From NCBI RefSeq assembly GCF_005887615.1, contig NZ_VANS01000001.1:359415-423414 (forward strand): a stretch of 64,000 nucleotides of DNA. The letters run 5' to 3'. Each line of letters starts with the position of its first letter. Position 1 is the first letter of the stretch. The notes beneath the pieces are model-generated. The model searched no databases, was not told where the DNA came from, and saw only the letters and a program-made list of their open reading frames with translations. Both the position numbers and the translations under genes were made by a program. Origin of the DNA: Sulfitobacter sabulilitoris (GTDB lineage: Bacteria > Pseudomonadota > Alphaproteobacteria > Rhodobacterales > Rhodobacteraceae). Shown in pieces: positions 27,784-36,487 of the stretch.

Positions 27784-28326
27784 CTATTCCACTGTCAGGT
27801 CGGCATCCGTCGTGAACAGATAGTCGCCTCCGCCAGCGTCCTGATGACAGGCGATGCAGCCGGCCTCGGCACCCTTGCCCACCAGCCCCGCAAGCGCCAT
27901 GCCCGCCGGGTTCTGATCAAGCGTGCCATCTGCCAGATACTTGGCCCAGAACCAGTTTCCGGTCTCGGGATCATAATCCGCCTCGCGTTGAAACATGACG
28001 GTGATCGACCCAAGGTGATCGTCGGGGTTCGACAGGATCTCGTCGACGGACACCCCCTCCGGTCCGTAGTTGCGCTTGACGACCAAAGCTCCGGTGTGCC
28101 CGTCGATCGTGGTGCGGGTATAGAATGTCTGAAGCATCAGGCCGTGCGGTTCGACGCCCTGGTAGGGAAACGCCTGGATGGCGCTGTCGCCCGTCAGGCC
28201 CAATGCCTCCATCCGGGCCCAAAGTTCGGCCGCGTAGGATTTGTCGGCTTCCGTGCCTGCAAGCTGTTGGGACAGTGCCGTTGTCGCGCTGACAACAAGA
28301 GCGATACCGATCAAAGACTTTTTCAT
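27784..28326 (-). CDS. Exported cytochrome P460 family haem protein
   Basis: This 180-residue protein has an N-terminal signal peptide (about residues 1-19) and one c-type haem motif near the C-terminus, Cys157-Ile-Ala-Cys160-His161. The order of segments (LMLQTFYTRTTIDGHTGALVVKRNYGP, SITVMFQREADYDPETGNWFWAKY, then GCIACHQDAGGGDYLF) fits the cytochrome P460 family. Known P460 enzymes oxidise hydroxylamine or detoxify N-oxides through a Lys-crosslinked haem; Lys129 in FWAKY is a possible crosslinking residue. No nitrification gene adjoins it, so the substrate here is open. Confidence 0.85.
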   Translation of the reverse strand: MKKSLIGIALVVSATTALSQQLAGTEADKSYAAELWARMEALGLTGDSAIQAFPYQGVEPHGLMLQTFYTRTTIDGHTGALVVKRNYGPEGVSVDEILSNPDDHLGSITVMFQREADYDPETGNWFWAKYLADGTLDQNPAGMALAGLVGKGAEAGCIACHQDAGGGDYLFTTDADLTVE

Positions 28327-28447
28327 ATGAGCCTCCTCGATTTGCTACCTCAAGTAGAAAGTCTTTGCGCGCGGCGGTCAAATCACTTTCCCTCGACGGT
28401 GCGGGCACCGGCCTTTGGCGGATCAGTCAGCCGTTTTGACAGGCAAA

Positions 28448-28473
28448 GGGCGCGACCCTTGCGGATCGCGCCC
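28448..28473 (-). terminator. Terminator of tkt
   Basis: GGGCGCGA and TCGCGCCC form a perfect 8-bp stem with a 10-base loop. On the minus strand it is followed by TTT, and it begins 25 bases beyond the tkt stop. Confidence 0.75.
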
Positions 28474-28497
28474 CGTTTTCCACCCGGTCGTCGGGTG

Positions 28498-30513
28498 TTA
28501 CAGCAACGCCTTTACCTTGTCGACCACGGCCTGGGGCGTGATGCCGAACTTGTCGAACAGCACTTCGGCGGGTGCGGAGGCGCCGAAGCTGTCCATGCCG
28601 ACGAAATCGGCCTTGCCCCATTTGCCGCGCTCGCCCAGCAGCCACTGGTCCCAGCCCTGGCGCACGGCGGCCTCGATGCCGACGCGGACCGGACCGCCCG
28701 GCAGAACCCGTTTGCGGTAGGCTTCGTCCTGCGCGGCGAACAGCTCCATGCAGGGCATGGACACGACACGCGTGCCGATCCCGTCGGCCTGCAGCATGTC
28801 GCGCGCGGCCATCGCCACGCTGACTTCGGATCCGGTCGCGATCAGGATGACCTGTCGCTTGCCTTCCGCGTCGGCCAGGACATAGGCGCCCTGCGCGGTC
28901 AGGTTCTTGGTCTTGTGGTCGGTGCGCACGGTTGGCAGCCCCTGACGGGTCAGCGACAGGACCGACGGCGTTTCGGTCGCGGTCAGCGCGATTTCCCAGG
29001 CCTCGGCCGTTTCGATCGTGTCGGCGGGGCGGAAGACATAGGTGTTGGGGGTGGCGCGGCTGATCGCCAGATGCTCGACCGGCTGATGGGTCGGCCCATC
29101 CTCGCCGAGGCCGATGCTATCGTGGGTCATCACGAAGACGGTCGGGATGCGCATCAGCGCGGCCAGCCGCATCGCCGGGCGTGCGTAATCGGTAAAACAC
29201 ATGAAGGTGCCGCCATAGGGCCGCACCCCTCCATGCAGGGCCATGCCGTTCATCGCCGCCGCCATGCCATGTTCGCGGATGCCCCAATAGACATAGCGCC
29301 CTGCACGGTTGTCCACGTCGAACACGCCCAGATCGGCGGTCTTGGTGTTGTTCGATCCCGTCAGGTCCGCCGAGCCGCCGACGGTTTCCGGCAGGATCGG
29401 GTTCACCACTTCTAGCACACGCTCCGAGCTGGCGCGGGTGGCCAGCTTCGGCGCGGTTTCGGACATCTGCTTTTTGAACGCCTTGATCGTCGCCGACAGC
29501 TTGTTCGGCGCCTCCAGCCTGTAGGCGCGGTTGAAGGTCTCGCGCTTGGCGCGGGGCAGGGTGTCGAACCGCTCCTCCCAGGCGCGGCGGGCATCGGCAC
29601 CGCGTGCGCCGATGGCCTCCCATGCGGCTTTCACCTCCGCCGGCACCTCGAACGGCCCGGCTGTCCAGCCATAGGCGGCTTTTGCGGCAGCCATCTGATC
29701 GGCGTCGGTCAGCGCGCCGTGCCCCTTGGAGGTGTCCTGCGCCGCGTGGCCCAGCGCGATATGCGTCTTGCAGGCGATCATCGTGGGCAGGTCGCCCTCG
29801 CGGGCCTGTGTCAGGGCCGCGTCGATCGCCTCGGGGTCGTGGCCGTCGATTTCGATCACGTCCCAGCCCGCCGCCCTGAAGCGCGCCGGCTGATCGGTGC
29901 GGTCGGACAGGCTCACGGGGCCGTCGATGGTGATGTCGTTGTTGTCCCACATCACGATCAGCTTGCCCAGTTTGTGACGCCCCGCCAGCGTGATCGCCTC
30001 CTGGCTGACGCCCTCCATCAGGCAGCCGTCACCGGCGATGACATAGGTGTAATGGTCCACGGCCTTCTTGCCATAGGTGGCGCGCTGGATTTCCTCGGCC
30101 ATCGCAAAGCCCACGGCGTTGGAAATGCCCTGTCCCAGCGGGCCCGTGGTGGTCTCGATCCCGCCGGCATGGCCATATTCGGGGTGGCCCGCTGTGCGCG
30201 CGCCCCACTGGCGGAAATTCTTGACCTGCTCCAGCGTCATGTCCTCGTACCCGGTCAGATACAACAGCGAATAGATCAGCATCGATCCGTGACCGGCCGA
30301 CAGGATGAAACGGTCGCGGTCGGGCCAGGCGGGGGCCTTGGCGTCGAACTTGAGGTGCCGCTCGAACAGGACGGTGGCGACATCGGCCATGCCCATCGGC
30401 ATGCCGGAATGGCCTGAATTGGCCGCTGCGACCGCGTCCAGCGTCAACGCGCGGATGGCGGTCGCCTTGGACCAGTGATCGGGATGGGCGGTGGCGAGGG
30501 CGTTCAGATCCAC
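28498..30513 (-). CDS. tkt: Transketolase
   Basis: This 671-residue thiamine-diphosphate enzyme moves two-carbon units in the pentose phosphate pathway. It contains [20 protein letters not shown] at the N-terminus, [17 protein letters not shown], the cofactor motif [15 protein letters not shown] with DNNDITIDG, and in the second half the catalytic-Glu region [17 protein letters not shown] and [22 protein letters not shown] at 30513, with AAGGAAG before it, gives the normal length and N-terminus; an ATG 14 codons upstream is less likely. The surrounding gap genes suggest a central-carbon neighbourhood. It is divergent from the zapA pair. Confidence 0.95.
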   Translation of the reverse strand: MDLNALATAHPDHWSKATAIRALTLDAVAAANSGHSGMPMGMADVATVLFERHLKFDAKAPAWPDRDRFILSAGHGSMLIYSLLYLTGYEDMTLEQVKNFRQWGARTAGHPEYGHAGGIETTTGPLGQGISNAVGFAMAEEIQRATYGKKAVDHYTYVIAGDGCLMEGVSQEAITLAGRHKLGKLIVMWDNNDITIDGPVSLSDRTDQPARFRAAGWDVIEIDGHDPEAIDAALTQAREGDLPTMIACKTHIALGHAAQDTSKGHGALTDADQMAAAKAAYGWTAGPFEVPAEVKAAWEAIGARGADARRAWEERFDTLPRAKRETFNRAYRLEAPNKLSATIKAFKKQMSETAPKLATRASSERVLEVVNPILPETVGGSADLTGSNNTKTADLGVFDVDNRAGRYVYWGIREHGMAAAMNGMALHGGVRPYGGTFMCFTDYARPAMRLAALMRIPTVFVMTHDSIGLGEDGPTHQPVEHLAISRATPNTYVFRPADTIETAEAWEIALTATETPSVLSLTRQGLPTVRTDHKTKNLTAQGAYVLADAEGKRQVILIATGSEVSVAMAARDMLQADGIGTRVVSMPCMELFAAQDEAYRKRVLPGGPVRVGIEAAVRQGWDQWLLGERGKWGKADFVGMDSFGASAPAEVLFDKFGITPQAVVDKVKALL

Positions 30514-30784
30514 GGGGCAGGCTTCCTTTGGGTATGAGCTTTGGGCTAGGTCCATACCAGCCAGCGGCCAAAGATCAAGCGCCGCCGCGCGCGCAGGCCC
30601 TTGCCGGGCGGTTCGGCAGGATGAAGCGCAGCGTGCAAGGCGTTGATCGCAAAGGGGGGCGCATTTATTTTGCCCTTTGGGTAGGATTGCCCCACACAAG
30701 CGCCACAGGCGCGATTCGCGGATCGGACCGCCCGGGGGGCGCCGCCGAAGAGACCGCGGGGCCCTGATAGACATAGAGGTGGGT

Positions 30785-31318
30785 ATGAGTGACATCGACG
30801 AGTTGCAGCGGCGGATCACCGCAGCGATGGACCGGGTGGCCAAGGGGCTGGACGGACTGGCCGCGCAGGGCGACCGCGACGACGCCTCCGTCCGGCAGCA
30901 GCTGGACGAGGAAAAGACCGTCAACGCGCAACTGACGGAACGCGTGCGGGTGTTGAAAGAACGCCAGGACGCGGCGCTGGCCCGGCTGGAGGCGCAGGGC
31001 GCACAGGCCGAGGCGCGGATGACAAAGCTCGACACCGACCTGCAAAAGCTGCGGCGGGTGAATGCGCAACTGACCGAAGCCTGCGATGCGCTGCGGCGCG
31101 CCAACGAAGAGGGCGTGGGCGAGCCGCATCTGATCAACAAGGCGATGATGGCCGAACTGGAAAGCCTGCGCGCGGCGCGGGCCGTCGATCTGTCCGAGGC
31201 CGACACGATCCTTGGAGCGTTGACCCCGCTGTTGCAAGCCGCTGCACGCGATGACGGCGCCGGAGCGGGGAATGCCGCCGAAGCCGCCGGGACCAAGACC
31301 GAAGAGGAGAGTGCCTGA
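30785..31318 (+). CDS. Coiled-coil protein upstream of zapA
   Basis: This 177-residue acidic protein is mostly a predicted coiled coil from about residue 30 to 110 (LERVRVL-type heptads, [37 protein letters not shown]). A second helix follows ([19 protein letters not shown]) before a low-complexity tail. It has no membrane segment. It overlaps zapA by one base in TGATG, so the two are coupled. A role beside ZapA at the division site is plausible but inferred from position only. Confidence 0.85.
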   Translation: MSDIDELQRRITAAMDRVAKGLDGLAAQGDRDDASVRQQLDEEKTVNAQLTERVRVLKERQDAALARLEAQGAQAEARMTKLDTDLQKLRRVNAQLTEACDALRRANEEGVGEPHLINKAMMAELESLRAARAVDLSEADTILGALTPLLQAAARDDGAGAGNAAEAAGTKTEEESA

Positions 31319-31710
31319 TGCCCGAAGTGACGATTTCCATCGGTGGCCGGCAGTTCCAGGTGGCCTGCCAGGAGGGCGAGGAGCATTATCTGCACTCGGC
31401 CGCCAAGATGCTGGACGACGAGGCCCAGGTCCTGTCCGACCAGGTGGGCCGCATGCCCGAATCGCGGATGCTGCTGATGGCGGGCCTGCTGCTGGCCGAT
31501 AAGACCGCCAGCGTCGAGGACCGGGTGACCGAGGTGCAGGCGAAACTGGCCGAGCGCGAGGCCGAACTCGAAGGGCTGCGCGGCGCTGTCGTGGAGCCGG
31601 AGCGCGTCGAGGTGCCGGTGGTGCCGCAAAGCGTCACCGACACACTGGCCGAACTGGCCGCGCGCGCGGAGGCGCTGGCCGCGTCGGTAGAGGAGAAAGC
31701 GGCGTCCTGA
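31318..31710 (+). CDS. zapA: Cell division protein ZapA
   Basis: This 130-residue protein has the ZapA N-terminal domain ([20 protein letters not shown], then [18 protein letters not shown]) followed by a long coiled coil. ZapA crosslinks FtsZ filaments at the division ring. The C-terminal part is Val/Glu/Ala-rich and longer than in E. coli. It starts within the stop of the coiled-coil gene. It is followed by a 217-base structured gap. Confidence 0.93.
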   Translation: MPEVTISIGGRQFQVACQEGEEHYLHSAAKMLDDEAQVLSDQVGRMPESRMLLMAGLLLADKTASVEDRVTEVQAKLAEREAELEGLRGAVVEPERVEVPVVPQSVTDTLAELAARAEALAASVEEKAAS

Positions 31711-31927
31711 CCACGGGGCACGCGCCCGCCCCGGCGATGCGTGATCCGAAGGCGCGGCTGCGCCGCACGACAGGTCCGCGATCATTCTCTGCGACAATGA
31801 TCGCGGGGCGGGTGCCGCGCGTGATCGGGCGATGCGCCCTCGCGGCACTTGAGCAACATCAATGCGGCTTGGCCGCATCCGCGCTATGCGACAGCAGTCC
31901 TTGTCCAGATGCGGAGTGGCCCAGATC
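31711..31927 (+). ncRNA. Structured intergenic region after zapA, possible non-coding RNA
   Basis: This 217-base stretch has no convincing gene but three clear stem-loops: GGCGC-GGCT-GCGCC at 31751-31764; a perfect 11-bp stem, CCGCGATCATT and AATGATCGCGG with a 9-base loop, at 31776-31806; and ATGCGGC-TTG-GCCGCAT at 31862-31878. The second may end zapA transcription, though it has no T-run. In many proteobacteria the 6S RNA gene lies just after zapA. I cannot draw the 6S central bubble here, so this is only a possibility. Confidence 0.3.
31776..31806 (+). terminator. Perfect 11-bp hairpin after zapA
   Basis: CCGCGATCATT pairs with AATGATCGCGG across a 9-base loop, 66 bases after the zapA stop. 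No T-run follows, so it would be an atypical terminator or an RNA structural element. Confidence 0.5.
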
Positions 31928-32737
31928 ATGATCACCAATGGCGATATTCCCTTTGGCGCGCCCAACTGGGCCGATTGCGCCACCACAGATCCCGACGCGG
32001 CGGAGCAGTTCTACCACAAGGTGTTCGGCTGGACGAGCCAGGACATCGGCAACAAGGACAGCGGAGAATACGCGCTCGAGCGGCTGGAAGGCATGCTGGT
32101 CGCGGGCATCTATCCGTTGAACCCCGAACTGCGCGCACAGGACGTGCCGCCGCATTGGGCGACCTATTTCAAGGTGCGCGACGTGGACGCCACCCTGAAA
32201 CGTGTCGAAGAGGCGGGCGGCGCATGCGTCGACGGCCCATTTGGCGCTTTCGAGGGGGGCAAGATCGCGGTGATCCGCGACCCCGTCGGCGCGCTGGTCC
32301 GAATCTGGAGCGGCGGACATGGCCACGGCAGCGAGGTCATGGGCGTGGCCGGAGCGATGATGTGGAACGAGCTTTGCACCCGCGAGCCGGACCGCGCGGG
32401 GGAGTTCTACGCCCGCGTCTTTGACCTGGAACGCCAGGAGGTCGAGGCCGGACCGGAGCCCTATACCATCCTCAAGCGCGATAACCGCCCCGTCGCGGGC
32501 ATCCTCCATCAGACCGAGGACATGGAAGACCGGCCACCAAGCTGGGACGTGTATTTCGCCAGCGACGATATCGACGCGACCGTGGAGGCCGTCAAAAAGG
32601 CGGGCGGCAGCGTGGTGAAAGAGCCCTTCGACCTGCCTGTCGGCGCGCGGATCGCCGTGTTGCAGGATCCGCAGGGTGCGACGTTTGCCGTAATGCGCTG
32701 GCTCGATATTCCCGAAACGGCGCAGGCCGCGGGCTGA
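31928..32737 (+). CDS. VOC family protein with two glyoxalase-like domains
   Basis: This 269-residue protein has two vicinal oxygen chelate domains in tandem. The first starts with [20 protein letters not shown] and ends in [15 protein letters not shown]; the second starts with [20 protein letters not shown] and ends in [17 protein letters not shown]. The arrangement resembles actinobacterial CFP30B-type proteins. Many members bind a divalent metal and act on small ligands, but the reaction is unknown. The ATG at 31928 has only a weak GGAG upstream. It converges on grxD. Confidence 0.88.
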   Translation: MITNGDIPFGAPNWADCATTDPDAAEQFYHKVFGWTSQDIGNKDSGEYALERLEGMLVAGIYPLNPELRAQDVPPHWATYFKVRDVDATLKRVEEAGGACVDGPFGAFEGGKIAVIRDPVGALVRIWSGGHGHGSEVMGVAGAMMWNELCTREPDRAGEFYARVFDLERQEVEAGPEPYTILKRDNRPVAGILHQTEDMEDRPPSWDVYFASDDIDATVEAVKKAGGSVVKEPFDLPVGARIAVLQDPQGATFAVMRWLDIPETAQAAG

Positions 32738-32812
32738 CATCCGGATCACCGGAAAAGACCCGGTCGCGCGCAGGGCGGCGGCCGGGCCTTGCGTAGTGCA
32801 CTGGGGCGTGGA

Positions 32813-33175
32813 TCAGCCGTTGGCTTCGCGGATCTTGTCGGCGGCGTCCTTGTCATAGGTGACGCCGCTTTGCTCGAACAGGGTGTCCAGCTCGCCCGAG
32901 AGGGTCATCTCGGTGATGATGTCGCAGCCGCCGACGAATTCGCCTTTGACGTAAAGCTGCGGGATCGTCGGCCAGTCGGAGAATTCCTTGATCCCCTGAC
33001 GCAGGGCCTCGTCGGCCAGCACGTTCACATCGTTGAATTCGACACCCATGTAGTTGAGCACGCCGGCCACCCGGCTGGAAAATCCGCATTGCGGCATTTC
33101 CTTGGTGCCCTTCATGAACAGGACCACATCGCTTGCGGTGATGGTTTCACGGATCTGGGTCGTTGCGTCGGTCAT
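32813..33175 (-). CDS. grxD: Monothiol glutaredoxin, Grx4 type
   Basis: This 120-residue protein has the CGFS active site at residues 30-33 (MPQCGFSSR), the glutathione-binding [20 protein letters not shown], and the length of single-domain monothiol glutaredoxins. These proteins carry [2Fe-2S] clusters, often bridged with BolA. A bolA gene lies just upstream in the same operon, which fits that partnership. Its ATG overlaps the stop of the small membrane-protein gene in ATGA. Confidence 0.96.
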   Translation of the reverse strand: MTDATTQIRETITASDVVLFMKGTKEMPQCGFSSRVAGVLNYMGVEFNDVNVLADEALRQGIKEFSDWPTIPQLYVKGEFVGGCDIITEMTLSGELDTLFEQSGVTYDKDAADKIREANG

Positions 33176-33417
33176 TTCGTTTTGTCCTTTGGTATGAAGG
33201 TTCTGGCGTATTCCTGCGGGTCGCGGGGCACCTTGAAGCTGCTGGCGTGTCCGCCGCCGCCGCCACCTGAGAAATAATTCGCCTCGATCGTGTGATAGCC
33301 CTTGCCGGGCAGGCTGCCGCGCTCGGTGTCCCTGGTGTGGCGCAGGGCCTGCAGCCCGCGCAGCACCGCAACCACGACGATCGCAATGCACAGGATCCCG
33401 ATGAGCAACCAGTCCAT
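33172..33417 (-). CDS. 81-residue membrane protein between bolA and grxD
   Basis: The protein has one N-terminal membrane helix ([19 protein letters not shown]) and a cytoplasmic or periplasmic tail. The tail has a Gly-run within [18 protein letters not shown], then [13 protein letters not shown]. No family name comes to mind. It starts seven bases after the bolA stop and its end overlaps the grxD start, so it is translated with both. It may be related to Fe-S delivery at the membrane, inferred only from the tight operon. Confidence 0.8.
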   Translation of the reverse strand: MDWLLIGILCIAIVVVAVLRGLQALRHTRDTERGSLPGKGYHTIEANYFSGGGGGGHASSFKVPRDPQEYARTFIPKDKTK

Positions 33418-33424
33418 CGCGCCG

Positions 33425-33667
33425 TTACTCCGGCGCCTTGGTGGTCAGCGCCAGCGCGTGCAATTCGCCCGCCGATCCGTCCATCTTGCCCTTGAGGGCC
33501 GCATAGACGGCACGCTGTTGCTGGACGCGGTTCAAGCCCTTGAACGACGCGTCGACCACCTCGGCGGCATAGTGGTTGCCATCGCCGCGCAGGTCGGTGA
33601 TCGTGATCTGTGCGTGTGGAAACGTCTCGCGGATCAGGTCTTCGATGTCGCGGGCTTGCATGGGCAT
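33425..33667 (-). CDS. BolA family protein
   Basis: This 80-residue protein fits the BolA fold: DIEDLIRETFPHAQITI, DLRGDGNHYAAEVVDASF and NRVQQQRAVYAALKGKM. BolA proteins partner monothiol glutaredoxins in [2Fe-2S] cluster sensing and transfer; grxD lies two genes downstream. Two ATGs, at 33667 and 33661, are possible; the first has GGAG at the better distance. The cysteine-free sequence is normal for short BolA proteins, which use His ligands. Confidence 0.93.
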   Translation of the reverse strand: MPMQARDIEDLIRETFPHAQITITDLRGDGNHYAAEVVDASFKGLNRVQQQRAVYAALKGKMDGSAGELHALALTTKAPE

Positions 33668-33838
33668 GGGCGGGCTCCGGTCTGGTGTGGCTTCATCGCC
33701 AGATGTAGTGGCCATGGCCAAGTGCTACAAGATGTGAATTTGTGCGCAGGCGGCGGGCAAGCCTGCGCCGGTGCAACGGAAATATCGGCAGACAGGGTCG
33801 CGCGGAGCCGCCATACTGTGTGCCAGGGGAGAAACGCG

Positions 33839-34807
33839 ATGGATGTCTTTGATAACGCACCGGAACGGGCGCTGGAATGGGTCGATGCGGGCCGCGGGGC
33901 CGTTCTGGCGACGGTGATCGAGACATGGGGGTCCGCCCCGCGTCGGGTGGGCGCGCAGCTTGTCATCGCGGGCGACGGCGAAATGCAGGGCTCGGTGTCG
34001 GGCGGTTGCGTCGAGGGCGCGGTGGTCACGGAGGCGCTGGAGGCGCTGGAGGATGGTGCGCACCGGGTTCTCGAATACGGCATCAGCGATGGCGACGCCT
34101 TTGCCGTGGGGCTGGCCTGCGGCGGAACGATCCGCATCCTGGTCGAACCCGTTGGCGCGGCGATGCCCGAGGCGCTGCTGCGCGAACTGGTCGCGGCGCG
34201 CGCCGCGCGCAGCCCCGTCGCCTACGAGGTCAACCTCGACACCGGGGCGCGGGCGCTGGTGGACCAGGGCCATGCGCACCGCTTTGCCACGGATCGGTCG
34301 GGGTTCGAGGAGGACGGCGCGCTGTTCGTGGCGATTCACAACCCGCCGCTTCGCCTGATCGTCGTGGGCGCGGTGCATATCGCACAGGCACTGGTGCCGA
34401 TGGCGCGCATCGCGGGCTACGACCCCACCATCATCGACCCGCGCGGCGCCTTCGGGTCGGAGGCGCGCTTTCCCGGCGAGACCATCGTCGCGGACTGGCC
34501 CGACGAGGCGATGCAGGACCTGCGCGTCGACAGCCGCACCGCCGTCGTGCTGCTGACCCACGATCCCAAGCTGGACGATCCCGCGCTGCACATCGCGCTT
34601 CGCTCGGGCGCGTTCTATGTCGGTGCGCTGGGATCGAAACGCACCCATGCGTCGCGCATCGCCCGGCTGCAGGAGGCGGGCTTTACCGGCAAGGAGATCG
34701 CGCGCATCCATGGCCCCATCGGCCTTGATATCGGCGCGGCCAGCCCGCCCGAAATCGCGGTGTCGGTGCTGGCCGAGATGACCCAGGTCCTGCGGCGCGG
34801 CGCATGA
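33839..34807 (+). CDS. XdhC/CoxI family molybdenum cofactor insertion protein
   Basis: This 322-residue protein has an XdhC N-terminal domain ([48 protein letters not shown]) and a Rossmann-like C-terminal domain ([56 protein letters not shown]). XdhC binds molybdenum cofactor, aids its sulfuration and delivers it to molybdenum hydroxylases. The downstream CoxSLM-like enzyme is the likely client. It overlaps the next gene in ATGA. The ATG follows GGGGAG. Confidence 0.93.
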   Translation: MDVFDNAPERALEWVDAGRGAVLATVIETWGSAPRRVGAQLVIAGDGEMQGSVSGGCVEGAVVTEALEALEDGAHRVLEYGISDGDAFAVGLACGGTIRILVEPVGAAMPEALLRELVAARAARSPVAYEVNLDTGARALVDQGHAHRFATDRSGFEEDGALFVAIHNPPLRLIVVGAVHIAQALVPMARIAGYDPTIIDPRGAFGSEARFPGETIVADWPDEAMQDLRVDSRTAVVLLTHDPKLDDPALHIALRSGAFYVGALGSKRTHASRIARLQEAGFTGKEIARIHGPIGLDIGAASPPEIAVSVLAEMTQVLRRGA

Positions 34808-35805
34808 GGTTCGGCGCGGTTCCGCTGGCGCAGGCGCAGGGCGCCGTGCTGGCCCATTCGGTGCCGGTCACGGCGGGCCGACTGCGCAAGGGGCGTGTGC
34901 TGGCGCAGGCGGATATCGCGGCGCTGCAAGAGGCGGGCATCACCGAGGTGATCGTGGCGCGGCTCGACGATGGCGATGTCGGCGAGGATGCGGCGGCGCA
35001 GGCGCTGGCCAATGCCCTTGTGCCGGATCCGGCGGCGGCGCAGCTTGACGTGACCAAGCCGTTCACCGGGCGCGTGAACCTGCTGGCACGGGGTCCGGGC
35101 GTGGCGGTGCTGGATGCGGGCGCGGTGCAGGCGGTCAATCGGATTCACCCGATGATCACCGTCGCCACGGTGCCGCCCATGCAGCAGATGGCGGGGGGCG
35201 GCATGGTCGCCACGATCAAGATCATTTCCTACGCCGTTCCGGGGGCCGCGCTGAAGACCGCCTGCGCCGCCGCGCGCGCCGCGATCCGGCTGGCGCCGCC
35301 GGTGCTGCGCAGTGCGTCGCTGATCGTCACCGAAATCCCCGGCGGGGCCGGCGACAAGGGCCGCGCGGCGATCGAGGCGCGCACCGACGCTTTGGGTCTG
35401 ACGATGGAGCAGGTCACCCTGGTCGCGCACCGCACCGACGCGCTGGCCGCCGCGCTGCGTTCCGCCGCGTCCGATCTGACGCTGATCCTGACCGGCTCGG
35501 CCACCTCCGATATCGACGACGTCGCGCCGTCCGCCCTGCGCGCGGCCGGCGGCCGGGTGGAGCGGTTCGGGATGCCGGTCGACCCCGGTAACCTGCTGTT
35601 TCTGGGCGATCTCGGCGGGCGCGCGGTCATCGGCCTGCCGGGCTGTGCGCGGTCGCCCGCGCTGAACGGGGCCGATTGGGTGCTGGCGCGGGTGGCCTGC
35701 GGGATCGCGGTCACCGGCGACGACATCGCGGCGATGGGTGTGGGCGGGCTGTTGAAAGAGATCCCGACGCGCCCGCAACCGCGCCGCAAGCGCCCGGCGC
35801 CCTGA
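34804..35805 (+). CDS. MoeA/MoaB-like molybdopterin-binding protein
   Basis: This 333-residue protein combines an N-terminal MoeA-like segment ([37 protein letters not shown]) with a MoCF-type fold in the second half ([20 protein letters not shown], where the family has TGGxS...D). It ends in a basic tail. It is translationally coupled to the XdhC gene and precedes coxS, so it probably prepares the cofactor for the Cox-like enzyme. It is shorter than true MoeA and probably does not replace it. Confidence 0.87.
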   Translation: MRFGAVPLAQAQGAVLAHSVPVTAGRLRKGRVLAQADIAALQEAGITEVIVARLDDGDVGEDAAAQALANALVPDPAAAQLDVTKPFTGRVNLLARGPGVAVLDAGAVQAVNRIHPMITVATVPPMQQMAGGGMVATIKIISYAVPGAALKTACAAARAAIRLAPPVLRSASLIVTEIPGGAGDKGRAAIEARTDALGLTMEQVTLVAHRTDALAAALRSAASDLTLILTGSATSDIDDVAPSALRAAGGRVERFGMPVDPGNLLFLGDLGGRAVIGLPGCARSPALNGADWVLARVACGIAVTGDDIAAMGVGGLLKEIPTRPQPRRKRPAP

Positions 35806-35920
35806 GCATCCTGCACTATCGTGCACCAACGTGAAGATGTTCAAGAATTGTGTTCTCAAGTCGCGGCGCGCGTGTTTAACTTCGGAACAATTCAGATCTG
35901 TCGAAATAGGGGAGGACAGC

Positions 35921-36406
35921 ATGACACAGGTCAAGATGACCGTGAACGGAAAAGCCGCGTCCGGCGATGTGGAAGGGCGCACTCTGTTGTCGTCGTTCCT
36001 GCGGGAGCAGCTGAACCTGACCGGCACGCATGTCGGATGCGACACCAGCCAGTGCGGGGCCTGCGTGGTCCATGTGAACGGCGAGGCGGTCAAGGCCTGC
36101 ACCATGCTGGCCGCCGAAGCCCAGGGCGCCGAAGTGACCACCATCGAGGCGATGGCGAATGCCGACGGGTCGCTCAGCGTGATCCAGCAGGCGTTCCAGG
36201 ATCACCACGGGTTGCAGTGCGGCTTTTGCACGCCCGGCATGGTGATGTCGGCGGCAGCCCTGCTCAAGGAAAACCCCAAGCCGACGGAGCGCGAGGTGCG
36301 TGTCTATCTTGAGGGCAATATCTGCCGCTGCACGGGCTATCACAACATCGTCAAGGCGATCATGGCCGCCAGCGGCCAGGACGTGAGCCGCATCGCCGCC
36401 GAATAG
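35921..36406 (+). CDS. coxS: Form II CO dehydrogenase-like small subunit (2Fe-2S)
   Basis: This 161-residue protein carries two [2Fe-2S] clusters that pass electrons within a molybdenum hydroxylase. The plant-type cluster is bound by Cys40, Cys45, Cys48 and Cys60, and the second by Cys100, Cys103, Cys135 and Cys137 (QCGFCTPGM and ICRCTGY). GGGAGGACAG precedes the ATG at 35921, which decides the start. It heads a coxS-coxL-coxM set, the order usual for form II clusters. Confidence 0.95.
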   Translation: MTQVKMTVNGKAASGDVEGRTLLSSFLREQLNLTGTHVGCDTSQCGACVVHVNGEAVKACTMLAAEAQGAEVTTIEAMANADGSLSVIQQAFQDHHGLQCGFCTPGMVMSAAALLKENPKPTEREVRVYLEGNICRCTGYHNIVKAIMAASGQDVSRIAAE

Positions 36407-36419
36407 ATCATCGTAACAC

Positions 36420-36468
36420 GTGGAATCGCCCCTTGCGGAGAGGAGCCGCAGGGGAAGCCCGGTTCCAC
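36420..36468 (+). promoter_or_regulatory. Stem-loop between coxS and coxL
   Basis: An outer stem GTGGAA/TTCCAC encloses an inner stem CCCC-T-TGCGG/CCGCA-GGGG with a single bulge and a 7-base loop. No T-run follows, so it is not a standard terminator. It is followed by the coxL ribosome binding site GGGAGGAG. It may set mRNA stability or subunit ratio. Confidence 0.5.
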
Positions 36469-36487
36469 CTTTAGGGAGGAGAGACAA

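Noticed and set aside
30514-30784. Extension of the tkt frame upstream to 31986 on the minus strand
   Set aside because: The extension runs antisense over zapA and its partner; the GTG at 30513 with its ribosome binding site gives the family N-terminus.
31711-31927. Confident call of 6S RNA after zapA
   Set aside because: The position fits, but I could not find paired ends with a central bubble, so it is listed only as a possible structured RNA.
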